Source: Elysia chlorotica (taxonomy: Eukaryota; Mollusca; Gastropoda; Plakobranchidae). From it: 64,000 nt of DNA. The stretch spans positions 250,355-314,354 of the forward strand of contig RQTK01000514.1 in assembly GCA_003991915.1 (NCBI GenBank), written 5' to 3'. The notes under the pieces were generated by a model. The model saw nothing but the letters and a program-made list of their open reading frames with translations. It had not been told where the DNA came from and searched no databases. Shown one piece after another: positions 13,268-25,126 of this stretch; position 1 is the first letter of the stretch, and every line of letters starts with the position of its first letter. The position numbers were made by a program, and so were the translations under genes.

Positions 13268-13315
13268 GAGAGAGAGAGTGAGAGGGAGTGAGAGAGAGGA
13301 AGAGAGACAGAGAAT
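13206..13315 (+). repeat. (AG)n microsatellite
   Basis: About 55 bp of pure AG followed by AG/TG-interrupted repeat. It ends about 30 bp before the left end of the TTAA-flanked element. Confidence 0.95.
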
Positions 13316-13346
13316 TGTTGCTTTTTGGTTTGATATAGCGAAGCTA

Positions 13347-13811
13347 TTAACCTCTTCACTGCCAGCCCTATTATGCACCTATTTGCCAGGGGAGTTTTTC
13401 CCTATTTATGACTACTTGTACTTTTTTTTCGCCTATATCTCGGCTATTGACAGAGATATCTAAGAGATATTCCACACAAAAGTGACTGACACAACATACT
13501 TTCATGTTGTACCTTCAAAAGTTAGTTTGTGTGGAAAAAAAATTGTTATTGAAAATTACATCAACTACGATGATCTGGATCTAGATCTAGAAGAAAGCAA
13601 TGGAGATCTAGATCTAGACCTGGATCGGTCACTAGCAGTTGAAAACACACAAAATGGCTGCTGGACTATCAAGGGAGATCACACACGAAACAAACAACCT
13701 AATAAAAACAGTTGAATCCCTTAGACCATACGTGAAAAGCCGATCGTCATACGCCCGTGCGTGGCACGGGCTATAGGCACATAGAGTGATAATAGGCACT
13801 GAAGGGGTTAA
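13347..13811. mobile_element. Non-autonomous piggyBac-like MITE
   Basis: A 457-bp element bounded on both sides by TTAA (13347-13350 and 13808-13811). The left end reads CCTCTTCACTGCC and the right end, reverse-complemented, CCCCTTCAGTGCC: 13-bp terminal inverted repeats with two mismatches. TTAA target duplication and CCCTTT/CCCCTT...TGCC termini are characteristic of piggyBac-family transposons. Inside, a GC-rich palindrome (GCCCGTGCGTGGCACGGGC, about 13754-13772) sits near the right end. A pair of GATCTAGATCTAG blocks at 13571-13625 forms an imperfect inverted repeat. No transposase is present. The 77-codon frame with alternating Asp-Leu comes from the palindrome. It would rely on a transposase encoded elsewhere. 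Confidence 0.75.
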
Positions 13812-15235
13812 AGGCGTGATATGTGTTGGAAAGCCCAAGGTCTGCATAATGTTCATCAGCTTGGAGTGAATAACGCTAGTCATACCTGCCTACTTGTACT
13901 GATTTGATCAGTACGTGCCAAAATGTACCGATTTTTCAAACTGTAAACATTATACAGCATAGCAGCGCGATTGTCGATTCCCCCGCAATATCTGCCTGTT
14001 TGCCGCTCATCAAGGGACCCAAGACTAGCCCGTTTTCGCAGCGGCAGAAAGCTCATGGTCTGCACATATTATATTTCAGCCGAGTCCGTCTTGATGAAGT
14101 GTTTTGTCATAGGCCTATAGTCATGCGCTCTTTATCGAGGCCTATTCTCTTAGATCTTACTCTTAGTGTCTGAGACGATCAAAAGGGTATTGAAAGTACA
14201 CCTCCTGAAGCTGCCAACCCGTATGCTTTGTTATTTTTGTTATATTGTCTACCAAAAATACACGGATACGTTTTTTCTTGAATTGTAAATAGACAACCGC
14301 CTGGGCAACACCGCTGGTTGTTTTTTTTTTTCGTAATAAAGGTACATGTATTTGAGGTACGGCTACGATTTTCCTCTCAATCACGCAACCGAAACCAGAG
14401 ATGAATAAAGAAAGTTTTCTGTGCCTTGTGCGTGGGCGAAAGAGAATTTATGAACGATTCATTTATTTTATCGATAGGGGATATTTTTCTATACTTTTCA
14501 TAACAGTGCTATGGAGATTGGGTTAGTCAACAATTTAATCGATACCGATCAGTCCCAACTCGTTGTTTTCTCATGCGAGTTTGTCCGAATTATACCAATT
14601 TTTCTATCTCGACTTTCAGTTCCAGTCGATGACACTTTCAATGTCATTTCCAAGCAAATAGTGATTCTAATTTGCGTTACCATGAGCTCAATATGCGTTT
14701 ACAAGCAAGTAACTTAGATCTAGTTAATCGCTTATTCGTACGACTAATGCCATCTTAACATCCATCCCTTGATCTTCGTCCTTATTTACAACTCCTTCCC
14801 ATACACGAATCTTTCTACATAGCCGTTACCGTGCTGACGTGCTGTAAAACAAACTCACTCACTCACTCCCCGAACGACCAGCACATTAGAGATGGAACTC
14901 TGGATCAAAAATTGTCTAGATCAAATCTCGATTTATATTTTAGTTTTTTACCAGTGCACCGGTATGCGCTCTTTAGATAATGGGTCACAAGGAAGATCCT
15001 ATACAGCAACGGGATTACAAAGCGTGATTGCCGGGACTTAGTCAACCACATTACACACAAGGCTGAATTTATAGGAAATAAAGACTTCATAATTTATAAT
15101 AGTGTTTATGACCAGATTTTGTTGTACACACTATAAGTTATCTATTTTTTTTTCCAAAGAAATTACGAAATCTCTTGGGCTTTTCTTCTCCTTTTTGGAC
15201 CCCTCTCTCGATCTTAGCTCTCTCTCTCTCTCTGG
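13812..15235. other. Non-coding stretch; probable SINE tail at 14818-14876
   Basis: No gene seen. Frames at 13904-14173 and 14163-14384 have no recognisable motif. At 14818-14876 the sequence GTGCTGTAAAACAAACTCA followed by (CTCA)n resembles the 3' tail of a molluscan SINE or RTE-type LINE, where an A-rich motif is followed by a 4-base tandem tail. Confidence 0.45.
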
Positions 15236-15385
15236 CTGAGACAGGAGTCATAGTATCCCCACCCTGTCTCGTGTGTGGCAGCACATAAAATTGTCAGACG
15301 TCCATCTTGGGGCCCGTCCACGATATAGCCTATAAGTTGCTGATTTTGGACGTTAAAACCCAACCAACCAACCAACCAACCAACT
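15236..15385 (+). mobile_element. SINE-like repeat 3' end with (CCAA)n tail
   Basis: The block containing GTGTGGCAGCACATAAAA (from 15271), CCCGTCCACGATATAGCC (from 15313) and GGACGTTAAAACC (from 15349) ends in a (CCAA)n tail at about 15358-15385. The A-rich motif plus 4-base tail is a typical 3' end for tRNA-derived or RTE-mobilised repeats of lophotrochozoans (from memory of the style of these repeats, not a database match). I did not find A and B boxes. Confidence 0.5.
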
Positions 15386-15649
15386 ACTACTACTACTACT
15401 AATGAGACAAAGAAAGTGCATTTATATAGCAGCTTTCCCATAGTGTTGCTCAAAGTGCTGTCGGAAGCTAAAACAGACTGTGGTAAGACTATTCCAAATG
15501 TAAAGGACCTGCAAAATTAAAATATCGCTCACCATAAATTTTACGTGGTCTTTTGGTTTGCATAATTTATGATGCGTGTTTTTTTAATAATTGTTTTTAA
15601 ATTTTTTTTTATCGCAGCTGTCTTTCAGACTTATAAATAATTATGTATT

Positions 15650-16640
15650 GGTCTTTTAAGTAAGATGGAAAAAATGGATCTTTTAGTCTTTGATATGTAA
15701 GCTTTGCTATCTTATACTCAACTCTAAGTGTTATTGGAAACCAATGGAGTTCTTTTAAGGTGGCACTTTGACATTTGTATTTCCGTTTTATACGTCTAGC
15801 CCCTGATTTTGAAATTTCTTAAATTTGCTTAGTTTTTCACACGTCATGCCTTTGAAAAGAGCATTGCAATAATCAATTTTGGAGATTACAAACGACAGAA
15901 TAAGCTTTTTTAGTGGCATCTTCATCAACGAGTCATCTTAAGTGGCAAATTTTCATCATCTCAAGTGAACATACTTTTCCAATACAATAAACAGTTTATC
16001 CATAGTTAAATTTCTCAGTAATGATACCTACATTTATAACTTCAGATGATATAGGAAGTTCTTCACTTTTGATAAACACAATTTTACAATTAGGTTGTTT
16101 AAGTCAGCATGGTGTTCCGAAAAGCATCACCTCAGTTTTGTCACCATTCATTCTTAAGTTTATTTGCACTCATCCACTTTGGCTCTCATTAGCATTGAAG
16201 CTATACATTCATTCAGAACAGATAATAAAATATCAACTTCTGAGTGCAAGATGGACTTAATATACAAGTGTGCGTCGTCTGCATATAGATGATAACAAAA
16301 ATAATGCCTTGATATTATGTTTGTAGGGACTGGGAATATAATGAGAAAATAATTGGCCCGAGAATGGAACCTTGGGGAATAACAAATTTCATATTCTTAG
16401 GGCTTGAATTTTTTGATACCGTCAAATACTTGTTGCTGGGTATTAGACAGGTAGGATCTAAACCATTTTGAAACTGTACCATGAATACCGAAAGCTGTTG
16501 ATAAACATTTTAAAAGAATTGTGTGATCATTCGTGTCAAACGCATCACGTAGGTGGAGCAATGCAAGCACTGACACTTTCCCTTTATCACTAGCTAACAA
16601 AAGATCCGATGTTAGATTTAGCAATGCTGTCTTGGTATTA
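15650..16640 (-). pseudogene. LINE reverse transcriptase remnant
   Basis: The 75-residue open segment at 16397-16624 contains LRDAFDTNDHTILLKCL and WFRSYLSNTQQQVF, the DAFDTVDH and SYLSNR boxes of CR1/L2 reverse transcriptases. Downstream come LYADDAHLYIKS, the catalytic Asp-Asp, then NGDKTEVMLFGTP, and ELHWFPITLRVEYKIAKLTY near the C-terminus. Stops and frame changes separate the blocks. Confidence 0.85.
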
Positions 16641-17229
16641 TAGGTTCTTTTAAATTGTTCTTGGTTAAATGGTCATCTATTTGTCTTAACACAACTTTTT
16701 CTATAACTTCTGACAAAAAACCCAGTAGATTTGGTACAGGTCAGTGTTTTTCATTACATTCCGATCTAAGTTGCTTTTCTTCAACATAGGTTTTACAATT
16801 GCTTGTTTAAAAACACATGGAACAGTACCAAAAGTTACAGATTCATTTATCACATATGCATTCAAAGAAAAGCTCCGCAGTCAAAGGACTAACTTTGTCT
16901 AAATTTCTTTGGCGATTCAAGAATACTTTTTAAACTTCATTTTCACTTACTGTTCTGAATTTTGAAATTACCTGATTACAAAGATTGTCTGAAAATGTCG
17001 GTTCGTCTATGGATATATCGAGTTTATGCCCGATTACATCAATCTTTTTAAGGAAGTATTTATTAAAATATTTCTGCATTTCGTACACAGGAATATTGGA
17101 AGGAAATATTTTAGTATTATCTTTTCCTAGTAAATCGTTACAAATTTTAAACAATTCGTTACATGATTCACTCCCTTGTATGCTATTTTTAACATACAGA
17201 CTCTTTTTCCGTTTAAAAAATCTCAAATA

Positions 17230-18010
17230 TGTTCTTTTTTTGCAAGGTCTGTGAACAGTCAAGCCGATATTTTGCCACAATCTTTCGGCTTTTGCTTTTG
17301 TTGTTTTACAGTTTTCACGTTGAACCACGGTGCGTAGGTCCTGAACGGCGCATAGTCATTCAATACTGCAGACAGGCGGCCGTTAATCTGCAATGTCACC
17401 AGGGCTTGAATTTGTCGATATTAATGTTCTTTATGTTTCTTGATATATGTTTTTCTCATGAACTGGCTTTTTAATATCTAGTTCGAAGGAAATTAGGTAA
17501 TGGTCCGAAATAGAAATGTCACTGACTCTCCAGTTTTTGACATAAAGAACGCCGCATTTTACTGACAGTAAGTCAAGAGTATGGCGTGTGTGTGTGAGTT
17601 GGTTCTTATATCAGTTGGCAATAGGCATACTCCTCCGGTAGAGATTCAAGCTAAGCAATACTTGTATCATAATCGTTTTCAAAATGGAAATTAAAATCTC
17701 CAAGTATGTACACTTTTTACGTATTGCTAACCGAGTCTACATATTCACTGAATTCGTTAACAAAAACTGAAGGGACCCGTTTTGTTCCTCTTAGAGTTAG
17801 AGTACGGAGGTCAATAAAGACAGGCACATACGTTAGTATGTGTATCAACATCAGTTTTAACTTTGATTGTACAGCTTTCAAACGAACGATGAGAATATGT
17901 ATCTTCTGTCATTATGTCCTAATAGCCTTTGGGAATAATAGCGACACTGCCCCCTGATCTTAATTGTTGCGGCACAGAGATGGTCTTAAAGCAAGACGGC
18001 GTAAATTCTT
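17230..18010 (-). pseudogene. LINE endonuclease remnant
   Basis: Segments of an AP-type endonuclease in order on the minus strand: a start near GGSVAIIPKGY, then SFESCTIKVKTDVDTHTN, YRPP-like text, GDFNFHFENDYDTS (about 17690) and ISDHYLISFELD (about 17480-17520). The catalytic GDFN and SDH boxes are preserved but lie in different frames. The domain nicks DNA to prime reverse transcription. Confidence 0.75.
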
Positions 18011-18550
18011 TAATACATAGCTCGTGTCCAAGTTTCTGTCACTTAAAACATAAGATCTTCATTTAACTGTAGAAAAACGTATTGTAACTCCGATGCTTGG
18101 TTTCTGCAAGATTGAACTTTGTGTAAACACATTTTAGTTGATTTATTTTCTTTTGACGTCGGAAATTTTTCTTGAGATTTAGGATACATTCGATAAGATT
18201 CGAGTAATGAATGTTATTGGACCTGTTGGTTATTGTTCTTGACAAAGACCTTGTAGATGTTAGAACATGTATTGGGCGTTGCTTTCTGCTCCCGCCCCGT
18301 TTTCCCTTCTTGTCTTTCCCTGTTTCGTTCTGGTACTGGTCAGCTTAGCTCCATTTGATACAATCCCAACACAAACAGTTAAACAAAATGCTGAAAGTGC
18401 ATTGACCATAAATGTCAAGGCTTTAGTATGACAACAGCCAAGACTTAATAAGCTGATGTGGGCAGAATTAAAGCAGAACTAATATGAATTAATAAACCAT
18501 TATAAGATATTGCCCAACGCTTTGTAGAGGGAACGTTGAAACACACAAAA

Positions 18551-18556
<6 letters not shown>

Positions 18557-18581
<25 letters not shown>

Positions 18582-18675
18582 TTCTTCTTCTTCTTCTTCT
18601 TCTTCTTCTTCTTCTTCTTCTTCTTCTTCTTCTTCTTCTTCTTCTTCTTCTTCTTCTTCTTCTTCTCCTTCCTCT
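18557..18675 (+). repeat. (TTC)n microsatellite, about 110 bp
   Basis: Pure TTC with pyrimidines only on the plus strand. Poly-Leu and poly-Lys frames are artefacts. Long TTC/GAA tracts are known to form triplexes. Confidence 0.97.
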
Positions 18676-18764
18676 TCTTCAATCTGGTTTTTTTTTCTTC
18701 TTATTTCCTTCCCCTCACAATCACATTTTTTATCTGCCTCTTTTTCCTCTCCCTCTCTTTATTC

Positions 18765-19260
18765 TCAGGCATTGGCCCATCCGCAACTGTCTTGGTTTAC
18801 CTCACATTGTCACAGAAAGCAGTCGTAATGAAATCAGCTTCCCCTGTATTGTGCGAGCAGCTCGGGCCGGCCATGGTCAGTTGGTGATCGCGTGCTGTGA
18901 GCCAAGTGAGACCCCCACTTGAACCTGATATCTCCGTTCTATTCTGGACCGTGCCAGGAGGAGATGGCAGCGGGATGCCCCGCCGGATCTGCTCAGGTAT
19001 TCATGTCGTGAACCATCACCTGACAGGCTGGAGATCGATACCTCTACATCCCTGTCTATTTTAGCGTTTCTGTCTTTGTGTGACCGCACCGACACTCATC
19101 CAGGCTTATCACACTAGCCTTGCGCTCATCTTGTCATTCAACGAGCGAGTTTTTCCATGGGATGAACTAACGCGCGGACAATGCAAACCAAACCCAGGTC
19201 GAGAAGCTAGCACCCGTCAATCATTTGGAAAGAGGAAGATTGATCGTGATCGACGATGTG
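18765..19260. other. GC-richer island, possible exon of unknown identity
   Basis: A pyrimidine-rich acceptor (CTCTTTATTCTCAG, ending at 18768) is followed by about 136 open bases and a donor-like CAA|GTGAGA at 18904-18910 on the plus strand. The translation includes NEISFPCIVRAARAGHGQLV, which I do not recognise. The minus strand is also open across 18877-19095. Without homology or a partner exon it stays a candidate only. Confidence 0.25.
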
Positions 19261-19261
19261 G

Positions 19262-19270
19262 TAGAGAGAG

Positions 19271-19339
<69 letters not shown>

Positions 19340-19410
19340 GCTAGGGCAGAGAGACAAAGGGGAGAAGGAGGAGGAGGAGGAGGTAGATAGATAGATAGAT
19401 AGATAGATAT
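19262..19410 (+). repeat. (AG)n, (GGA)n and (GATA)n compound microsatellite
   Basis: About 75 bp of AG, a short purine-rich bridge, (GGA)n at 19365-19383 and (GATA)n at 19384-19409. This AG-to-GATA succession recurs at several places in the window. Confidence 0.95.
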
Positions 19411-21376
19411 CTGAAGACAACAGAAAAATAGCCTTTGATAATAACCCCAGTGAGTAAGGTTTAAAACTACTAGGACATATGAAAACCGTTATTTAGCCCG
19501 ATATCTTAATGTTCATATTCCATTGGTGACGCAATAAGAAGATTGTATGACACAACACACTCAGGTGGAAGAAACATCAGGTTGAAGATACAAAAACATG
19601 CGTTTTAAAATGCTGTAAAAAGAATATTTTGGCAAGATTTTGATTCGTTAAAAGAAACAATACTTTTACAATGTTTTTTCCTGTTTTATTTGAATCGCTC
19701 AATAAATGACGCTAACAAGCACTATAACCAAAAAAAAAGTATAAAAATATATAAAATTTATTTAGAACTCGAATGCTCGAAAATTCTGCCTATTTCTATT
19801 TTGTGTTTAAAAAAAAACAACGTAAATAAGAAGCGAATAATTACATTCACATTTGTCGTAACATTTATTTAAAAAAACCCCGGAAATATTGTATTCTTTT
19901 TATATTATTTTCAAAAATGTTTCGATAAAAATTAAAATCTCTTTTTCTGTTTATGGCTCTTCCATTTAAAGAAAAACACACACACACACACACACACATT
20001 GATATTCAATTGTTGGAATAGAATAGATGTATGAGAAATAAAACGCAACGGACATCATTCTTTGATTTTTTTTGTGAAATGTCAACAATGCAACGTCCAA
20101 CAATTTAAGGCTAAAAGCATGGATCAAACCCAAAATTTTCCTTCTCTGATTCTGAACCCGTAAAATGTTTGATAATTTGGGAAATGGATTTTAAAATGCT
20201 GAACACCGCACAAATTACCTATAATAGAACGATGCTGGTTTTCGTTGACGTTTGTAGCTGGTCGCACGTCTTGCTGAATAAGTTTTAAACAAACCACGAA
20301 GTCGGAAACATAATTTAACAAGTTGTATAAATCTCCTTTTACGCGTAATATTCATATTGTGTACACACTTTCTTTAAAAAGGATAAAAACAACCAAAACG
20401 TGTATCTCATCATAATATCTTATCTACACATACTATGTTGGTATCGATAGTGGATTATCGAAGTGGCGTATCGTGTGATTACCGGAATATATTGTATGAT
20501 TTGCATTGATAACGGCATCTACCTGGTGACACTGCTCATGCCGGTTGCTTAGAATTACGTCTATATAATATCGATATAATATCACCACATGAAACGAGCA
20601 ATCCATGAATGTGTGTATAATAAAACGATTGATCATTACTTACATAACTATACTCTTACATGGTGATAAAAAATTAATGTTTTCAATTACATTTTTGCGG
20701 TCAAAATTAAATACTTCTAAATAATACACAAATATCTGATAATATTTTTTTTTATAAACTGCGCGTTGCATCATCCATTACAATTGTCGCAATCATCGAC
20801 ACAATCAAAAAAAGTCTTAGAGACAAAAGGAATGTTCTATTCACTTTGGCGAAATTCTAGGCTAGCTGCCAGCCCTATTTAAACAACGCAATTTAAAAAG
20901 GAAATTAAAGTCGACTACAATATTACGTACATTTTTATGTCTCCTGTATCCAAGCTTAATGTCTTTTGGAATTACATTTTTAACAGGACACCTATGGAAA
21001 ATCCACTCTCAAAGAAAGCTTCCCAAATTATTGGCTGTGAACTAATCCTTTTCAAAGACATGTATGTTTTACAAGTAATGAATAAAGCTAAATGTATAAC
21101 ATCAGACATAAACCAAAATCTTCATAGCGAATATGAAACATCACAATGAAATAACAGGTTAATACAAAAAGGTCAGAACAGACAGATATAAAGACTCGTT
21201 TGTACCAGCCTCTATCATATTGCTGCAAAATTGGCATACTTTGGGGACTTGTGTTTGTAGGGGTGTGTGTATTCTTGTATGTGCGTAAAGAGGTATGTGT
21301 TTCTAAATAATAATTATGTATGTCTGGCAACAATTTCAACAATTTTACACGTGAATGTAAAATGCTTATTTAAAAA
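19411..21376. other. Non-coding stretch
   Basis: AT-rich, no gene recognised. It contains a short (CA)n at 19977-19998. The frames at 20124-20321 (minus) and 20937-21149 (plus) have no family signature. Confidence 0.5.
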
Positions 21377-21628
21377 AAAATTTTATTATTATTTATTATT
21401 ATTATTTAATTATTATTATTATTATTATTATTATTATCATTATTATTTATATTATTATTATAATTATTATTATTATTATTATTTTATTTTATTTTATTTT
21501 ATTTTATTATTATTATTATTACTATTATGTACATATCTCACATATGTACAATTGATGATGTGATATTGAATCTGAATTATTCTACGACCAAGAAATTTTT
21601 CCTTATGGGATGGTAAAGGCTTAGCTTA

Positions 21629-21659
<31 letters not shown>

Positions 21660-21660
21660 G
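21377..21660 (+). repeat. (ATT)n, (TTTTA)n and (TTATC)n repeats
   Basis: About 150 bp of ATT and TTTTA repeat at 21377-21530, then after 90 bp a pentanucleotide (CTTAT)n at 21628-21658. Confidence 0.95.
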
Positions 21661-23381
21661 TTATCATGTTTACTAAAAAGTTTTATCGAGCGCCAGATGT
21701 GTGTAGCTCGGCCTGTCAGCCGCAGCCAGGCGGCGCTCACAGAGGACCTGCCTCCCCCCCCCTCCCCCCCCCCCCCGTGCGCCCCACGCTCACCCCCCGT
21801 CCTGCCCCCCCCCTCTTTCCCGTGAGTAACTCTCTGACTCTCTGGTCAGTTAAGACGTTCGGAGATAGGGACTGCAAGTCAGGGACCCCGCAATTATCGT
21901 CTTGTCCCAGCCAAAGAGAGTTTAGGACTTAACCCTTGTTTGGTGCGAAATAATCGCTGAACAGTTGGTTCCTCTATACTTCAGTAATTGCGCTCTCTGT
22001 AGGAAATCACGAACATTACCGTGTCAGTCGGAAAGAAAATTACACAAATTTCCACATGCCACTGAAATGTTACGATCAATAACTCAAAAGTTTTAGAATA
22101 GCTCATACCGTGGCTTTAAAGACATAGAAATTGTAATTCTGAGTGTGGCTGAAAAAGAAAAAGGCCAGCCTAGGGACCAGAAGAAAAAACGATATTGAGT
22201 CTGACAAGGAATACATCTAAACTAAAATGGTAGCGACTAAGATGACACTGGTGGTGGAGTTGGATGCATTTTTTTTCAAGAGAATAATGTACGAGGACGA
22301 AATGGACATTATGGAAACATCTCGTAGAACTTATTTTTAAAATAAGGCGAAGAAAACAAAAGAAAGATAAGTGTAGACCAACTATTTTACATCATAAACC
22401 AAACCGTACAAAGACATCATTGTCACTGTATTTACCTAGAATGTGATAGCAACTCAATCGAAGAAAATAATGTCACAGATTTGAAGTACACTGTACTTCG
22501 TGACAAGGGAACGGGTTTTCCGTGCATGATATTCGCATCGTTATCTAGGACCGCAAGTACAAGGTTGTGGTAGCTTAAAACTCGTCTAAACAATACACGA
22601 TAAGAAGACGTATTCAGTGGTAGATTTTATAATTTGCGATTCAAACATTTTTAATGTTTTCCAAAAGGAAAAAAAATCACTTGAAGAAAAATCTGTATGC
22701 TAAACATAGTTTTTACGTCTAATAAAAAATCACGGATTCATGGACAAAACCATTGTGCTTCGAGAATTGTTTATCTAGATATCTAAATGTTGTTTCTCCT
22801 TCTTGGAAAGATATAGTTCCTACAAGGTAAAAAAAATAGTAAGCCCTTCCATCATAAGTTCTAAAAACTATACTGATTTATAATTAAGCAGTGTTCTGAC
22901 CGCCACTTAAAAGGTACAAAATCAGGCTATAGTCTTGTCTCGGTGTCTTTGTTGCTAAACCATCATATCTCAGTGCATTTTAAACATAGGCGAGATTTGT
23001 AACAGAGACCGACGTGCTTCAGTGAGAAGGCACCAAGTGTTCGAGCACCTAATAATTCATACACTGGTAGCGTGAGTCGCAGGGCAAGTTTTCAACCATT
23101 CAGTCTGTGTTTTACCCTATTTGTAATTCATACTCAATGGCTATGTCAGATTATTGATACAGCTTGGACTCTAATAAAAGTATACAGATAAATGCTTTTG
23201 GGCTGGAAAACATGTAAAGAACAACTGATTTGCGATAAAGTAAAAATAGAAGAAAATTGTAACAACCATTTAATGGGGAATAAGCTTTGGAATATTTTTC
23301 TTTGAATAGTAATTTTAAAACCCCAGTTAGGAAGCTTTTAAACCAATCTTGCCCCACACTAAGTCATTCCTTAGCTTTATA
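21661..23381. other. Non-coding stretch with C runs
   Basis: A C-rich segment at 21752-21815 (several runs of 7-10 C) gives a Pro-rich artefact frame. The remainder is AT-rich with no gene recognised. Confidence 0.5.
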
Positions 23382-23859
23382 AAGAATTAAGTGGTGACTA
23401 TAACAGTTACTGTTATGGTATGAGACAGCACATTAGTGAACGCACGTTTTCTGGATATGTGTGTCTGCCCTGTGCTGGTTGTAGTTGAATCATTTATGAT
23501 TTCCGCTTGTTCTGCTTTTTATGGGCTGGACCCATATTGACTGCCGACCGATTGACATTTTCTTCTGAATGACTTGCCTGAACCGTTGTTATGCAGGCCC
23601 AACCCGCTTCGTTCTTTCTTGTAAAAGAATTAAGTGGTGACTATAACTGTTATGGTATGAGACAGCACATTAGTGAACGCACGTTTTCTGGGTATGTGTG
23701 TCTGCCCTGTGCTGGTTGTAGTTGAATCATTTATGATTTCCGCTTGTTCTGCTTTTTATGGGCCGGACCCATATTGACTGCCGACCGATTGACATTTTCT
23801 TCTGAATGACTTGCCTGAACCGTTGTTATGCAGGCCCAACCCGCTTCGTTCTTTCTTGT
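23382..23859. repeat. Recent tandem duplication, period 243 bp
   Basis: Copy 1 (23382-23622) and copy 2 (23625-23859) run side by side from AAGAATTAAGTGGTGACTAT to CGCTTCGTTCTTTCTTGT. I see only two substitutions (GGATATG/GGGTATG, GGGCTGG/GGGCCGG) and a 6-bp length difference near the start. It is a head-to-tail duplication, so unequal exchange or replication slippage is more likely than transposition. No coding signal is conserved between copies. Confidence 0.9.
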
Positions 23860-24295
23860 CAGTTTTACATTCACATCAGACATTCGATTTTCATATTTTG
23901 TTATTGTTGTTGCTCTTTCTATTGTTCTTTTTGTTGCTATTGTTTTTGCATGTGTTGCTATTGCTGTTTTTGTCATTGCTGTTGTTTTATATCTTCCACT
24001 CGTGTAAAGGGATTAACTTACATGCCTGGTATATCGGTATTGCATTGCTATCAAAACCGACGATTATTTTTTGTAGTAAAAATTGGAGATCGCAGTGCTG
24101 TCAGACGCAGATCAGAGTCTGAGGTTCGGCTGAGGACAACATGTGTGTGACATTAAGACTTGACAAAGTGAGAGTCTCCAATTACTCACGAGACCTGAGA
24201 ATGAGAGCCAGTGGAAAAGTCAGCACATACTGATATTCAGGCAAGGCACTGAAAGAAACAGTTGAGAAAGGTGTGTGTGTATATATATATATAAA

Positions 24296-24299
24296 GAGA

Positions 24300-24360
<61 letters not shown>
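24296..24360 (+). repeat. (AG)n microsatellite
   Basis: Nearly pure AG of about 65 bp preceded by a short (GT)n(AT)n at 24270-24291. Confidence 0.95.
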
Positions 24361-24362
<2 letters not shown>

Positions 24363-24937
24363 CCTGATAGATAAACATAAATAGAAAAATTCATCAGTAT
24401 ATTGGTAGAGTGATGGGTAAAATACATTTCTAGATATAAAGATGAACGGACTAATAATTTTTATATAGATAAAAAGAAGTATTCCTTGAATGAAAAAAAA
24501 GACCTGATATTTGAATAGTAAGTGAGTTAGGGAAAATGTGAGCAGAAGAGCTGGAGAAGGAGAGAGAGAGAGATGATATAGATAGAGAGAGGGAGAAAGA
24601 GGGCGGGGAAGGGGGGTGGAGAAGGCCGAAACAAATAATAACTCCTTAACATTAGGTTTTCATTCGAAATGTCAAAGTATACATGTAACTCTGCACCTCC
24701 GGACCAGTCTGCTAACCTCAAGAACAGTAAGGTTCCAGATTTAGCATACACTTAAGGGTATCCATACGCTACAGATGCGTGTGCACCTTTCTCGAGTATA
24801 GGATCTAGCTCCTCGCGATAGGAGAAGTTTACCATAAATATTATGACGAGAAAGGGTCGAGAAATAGAGAGGAAGAGAAAAAGAGAAGAAAGAAATATAT
24901 GATTTCAAAGGTACAAAGTTAAAACTCGCCATAATTT

Positions 24938-25126
<189 letters not shown>

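Larger units (their letters stand above)
15386..18245 (-). mobile_element. CR1/L2-type LINE, degenerate, about 2.9 kb
   Basis: Read on the minus strand the element has an endonuclease (about 18010 down to 17450), a linker (17330-16930), a reverse transcriptase (about 16900 down to 15650), and a 3' end at 15475-15386. There TTTGAGCAACACTATGGGAA and GCTATATAAATG are followed by a (TAG)n tail. That CTATATAAATG end is typical of CR1/L2-like LINEs. Sequence marks are GDFNFHFEND, SDHYLISFELD, a YADD box (LYADDAHLYI, about 16268-16290) and ELHWFPITLRVEYKI (about 15705-15750). Several stops and frame changes make it inactive, although more complete than the LINE at 950-3510. Confidence 0.85.

Noticed and set aside
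13482-13715. Acidic Asp-Leu repeat protein
   Set aside because: The frame lies inside the piggyBac-like MITE and its DLDLDL pattern comes from the GATCTAGATC palindromes.
18500-18922. Poly-Leu and poly-Lys frames over (TTC)n
   Set aside because: Simple-repeat artefact. The same applies to the frames over (AAG)n at 29382-29705, (TTG)n at 35900-36184 and (GTA)n at 24919-25161.
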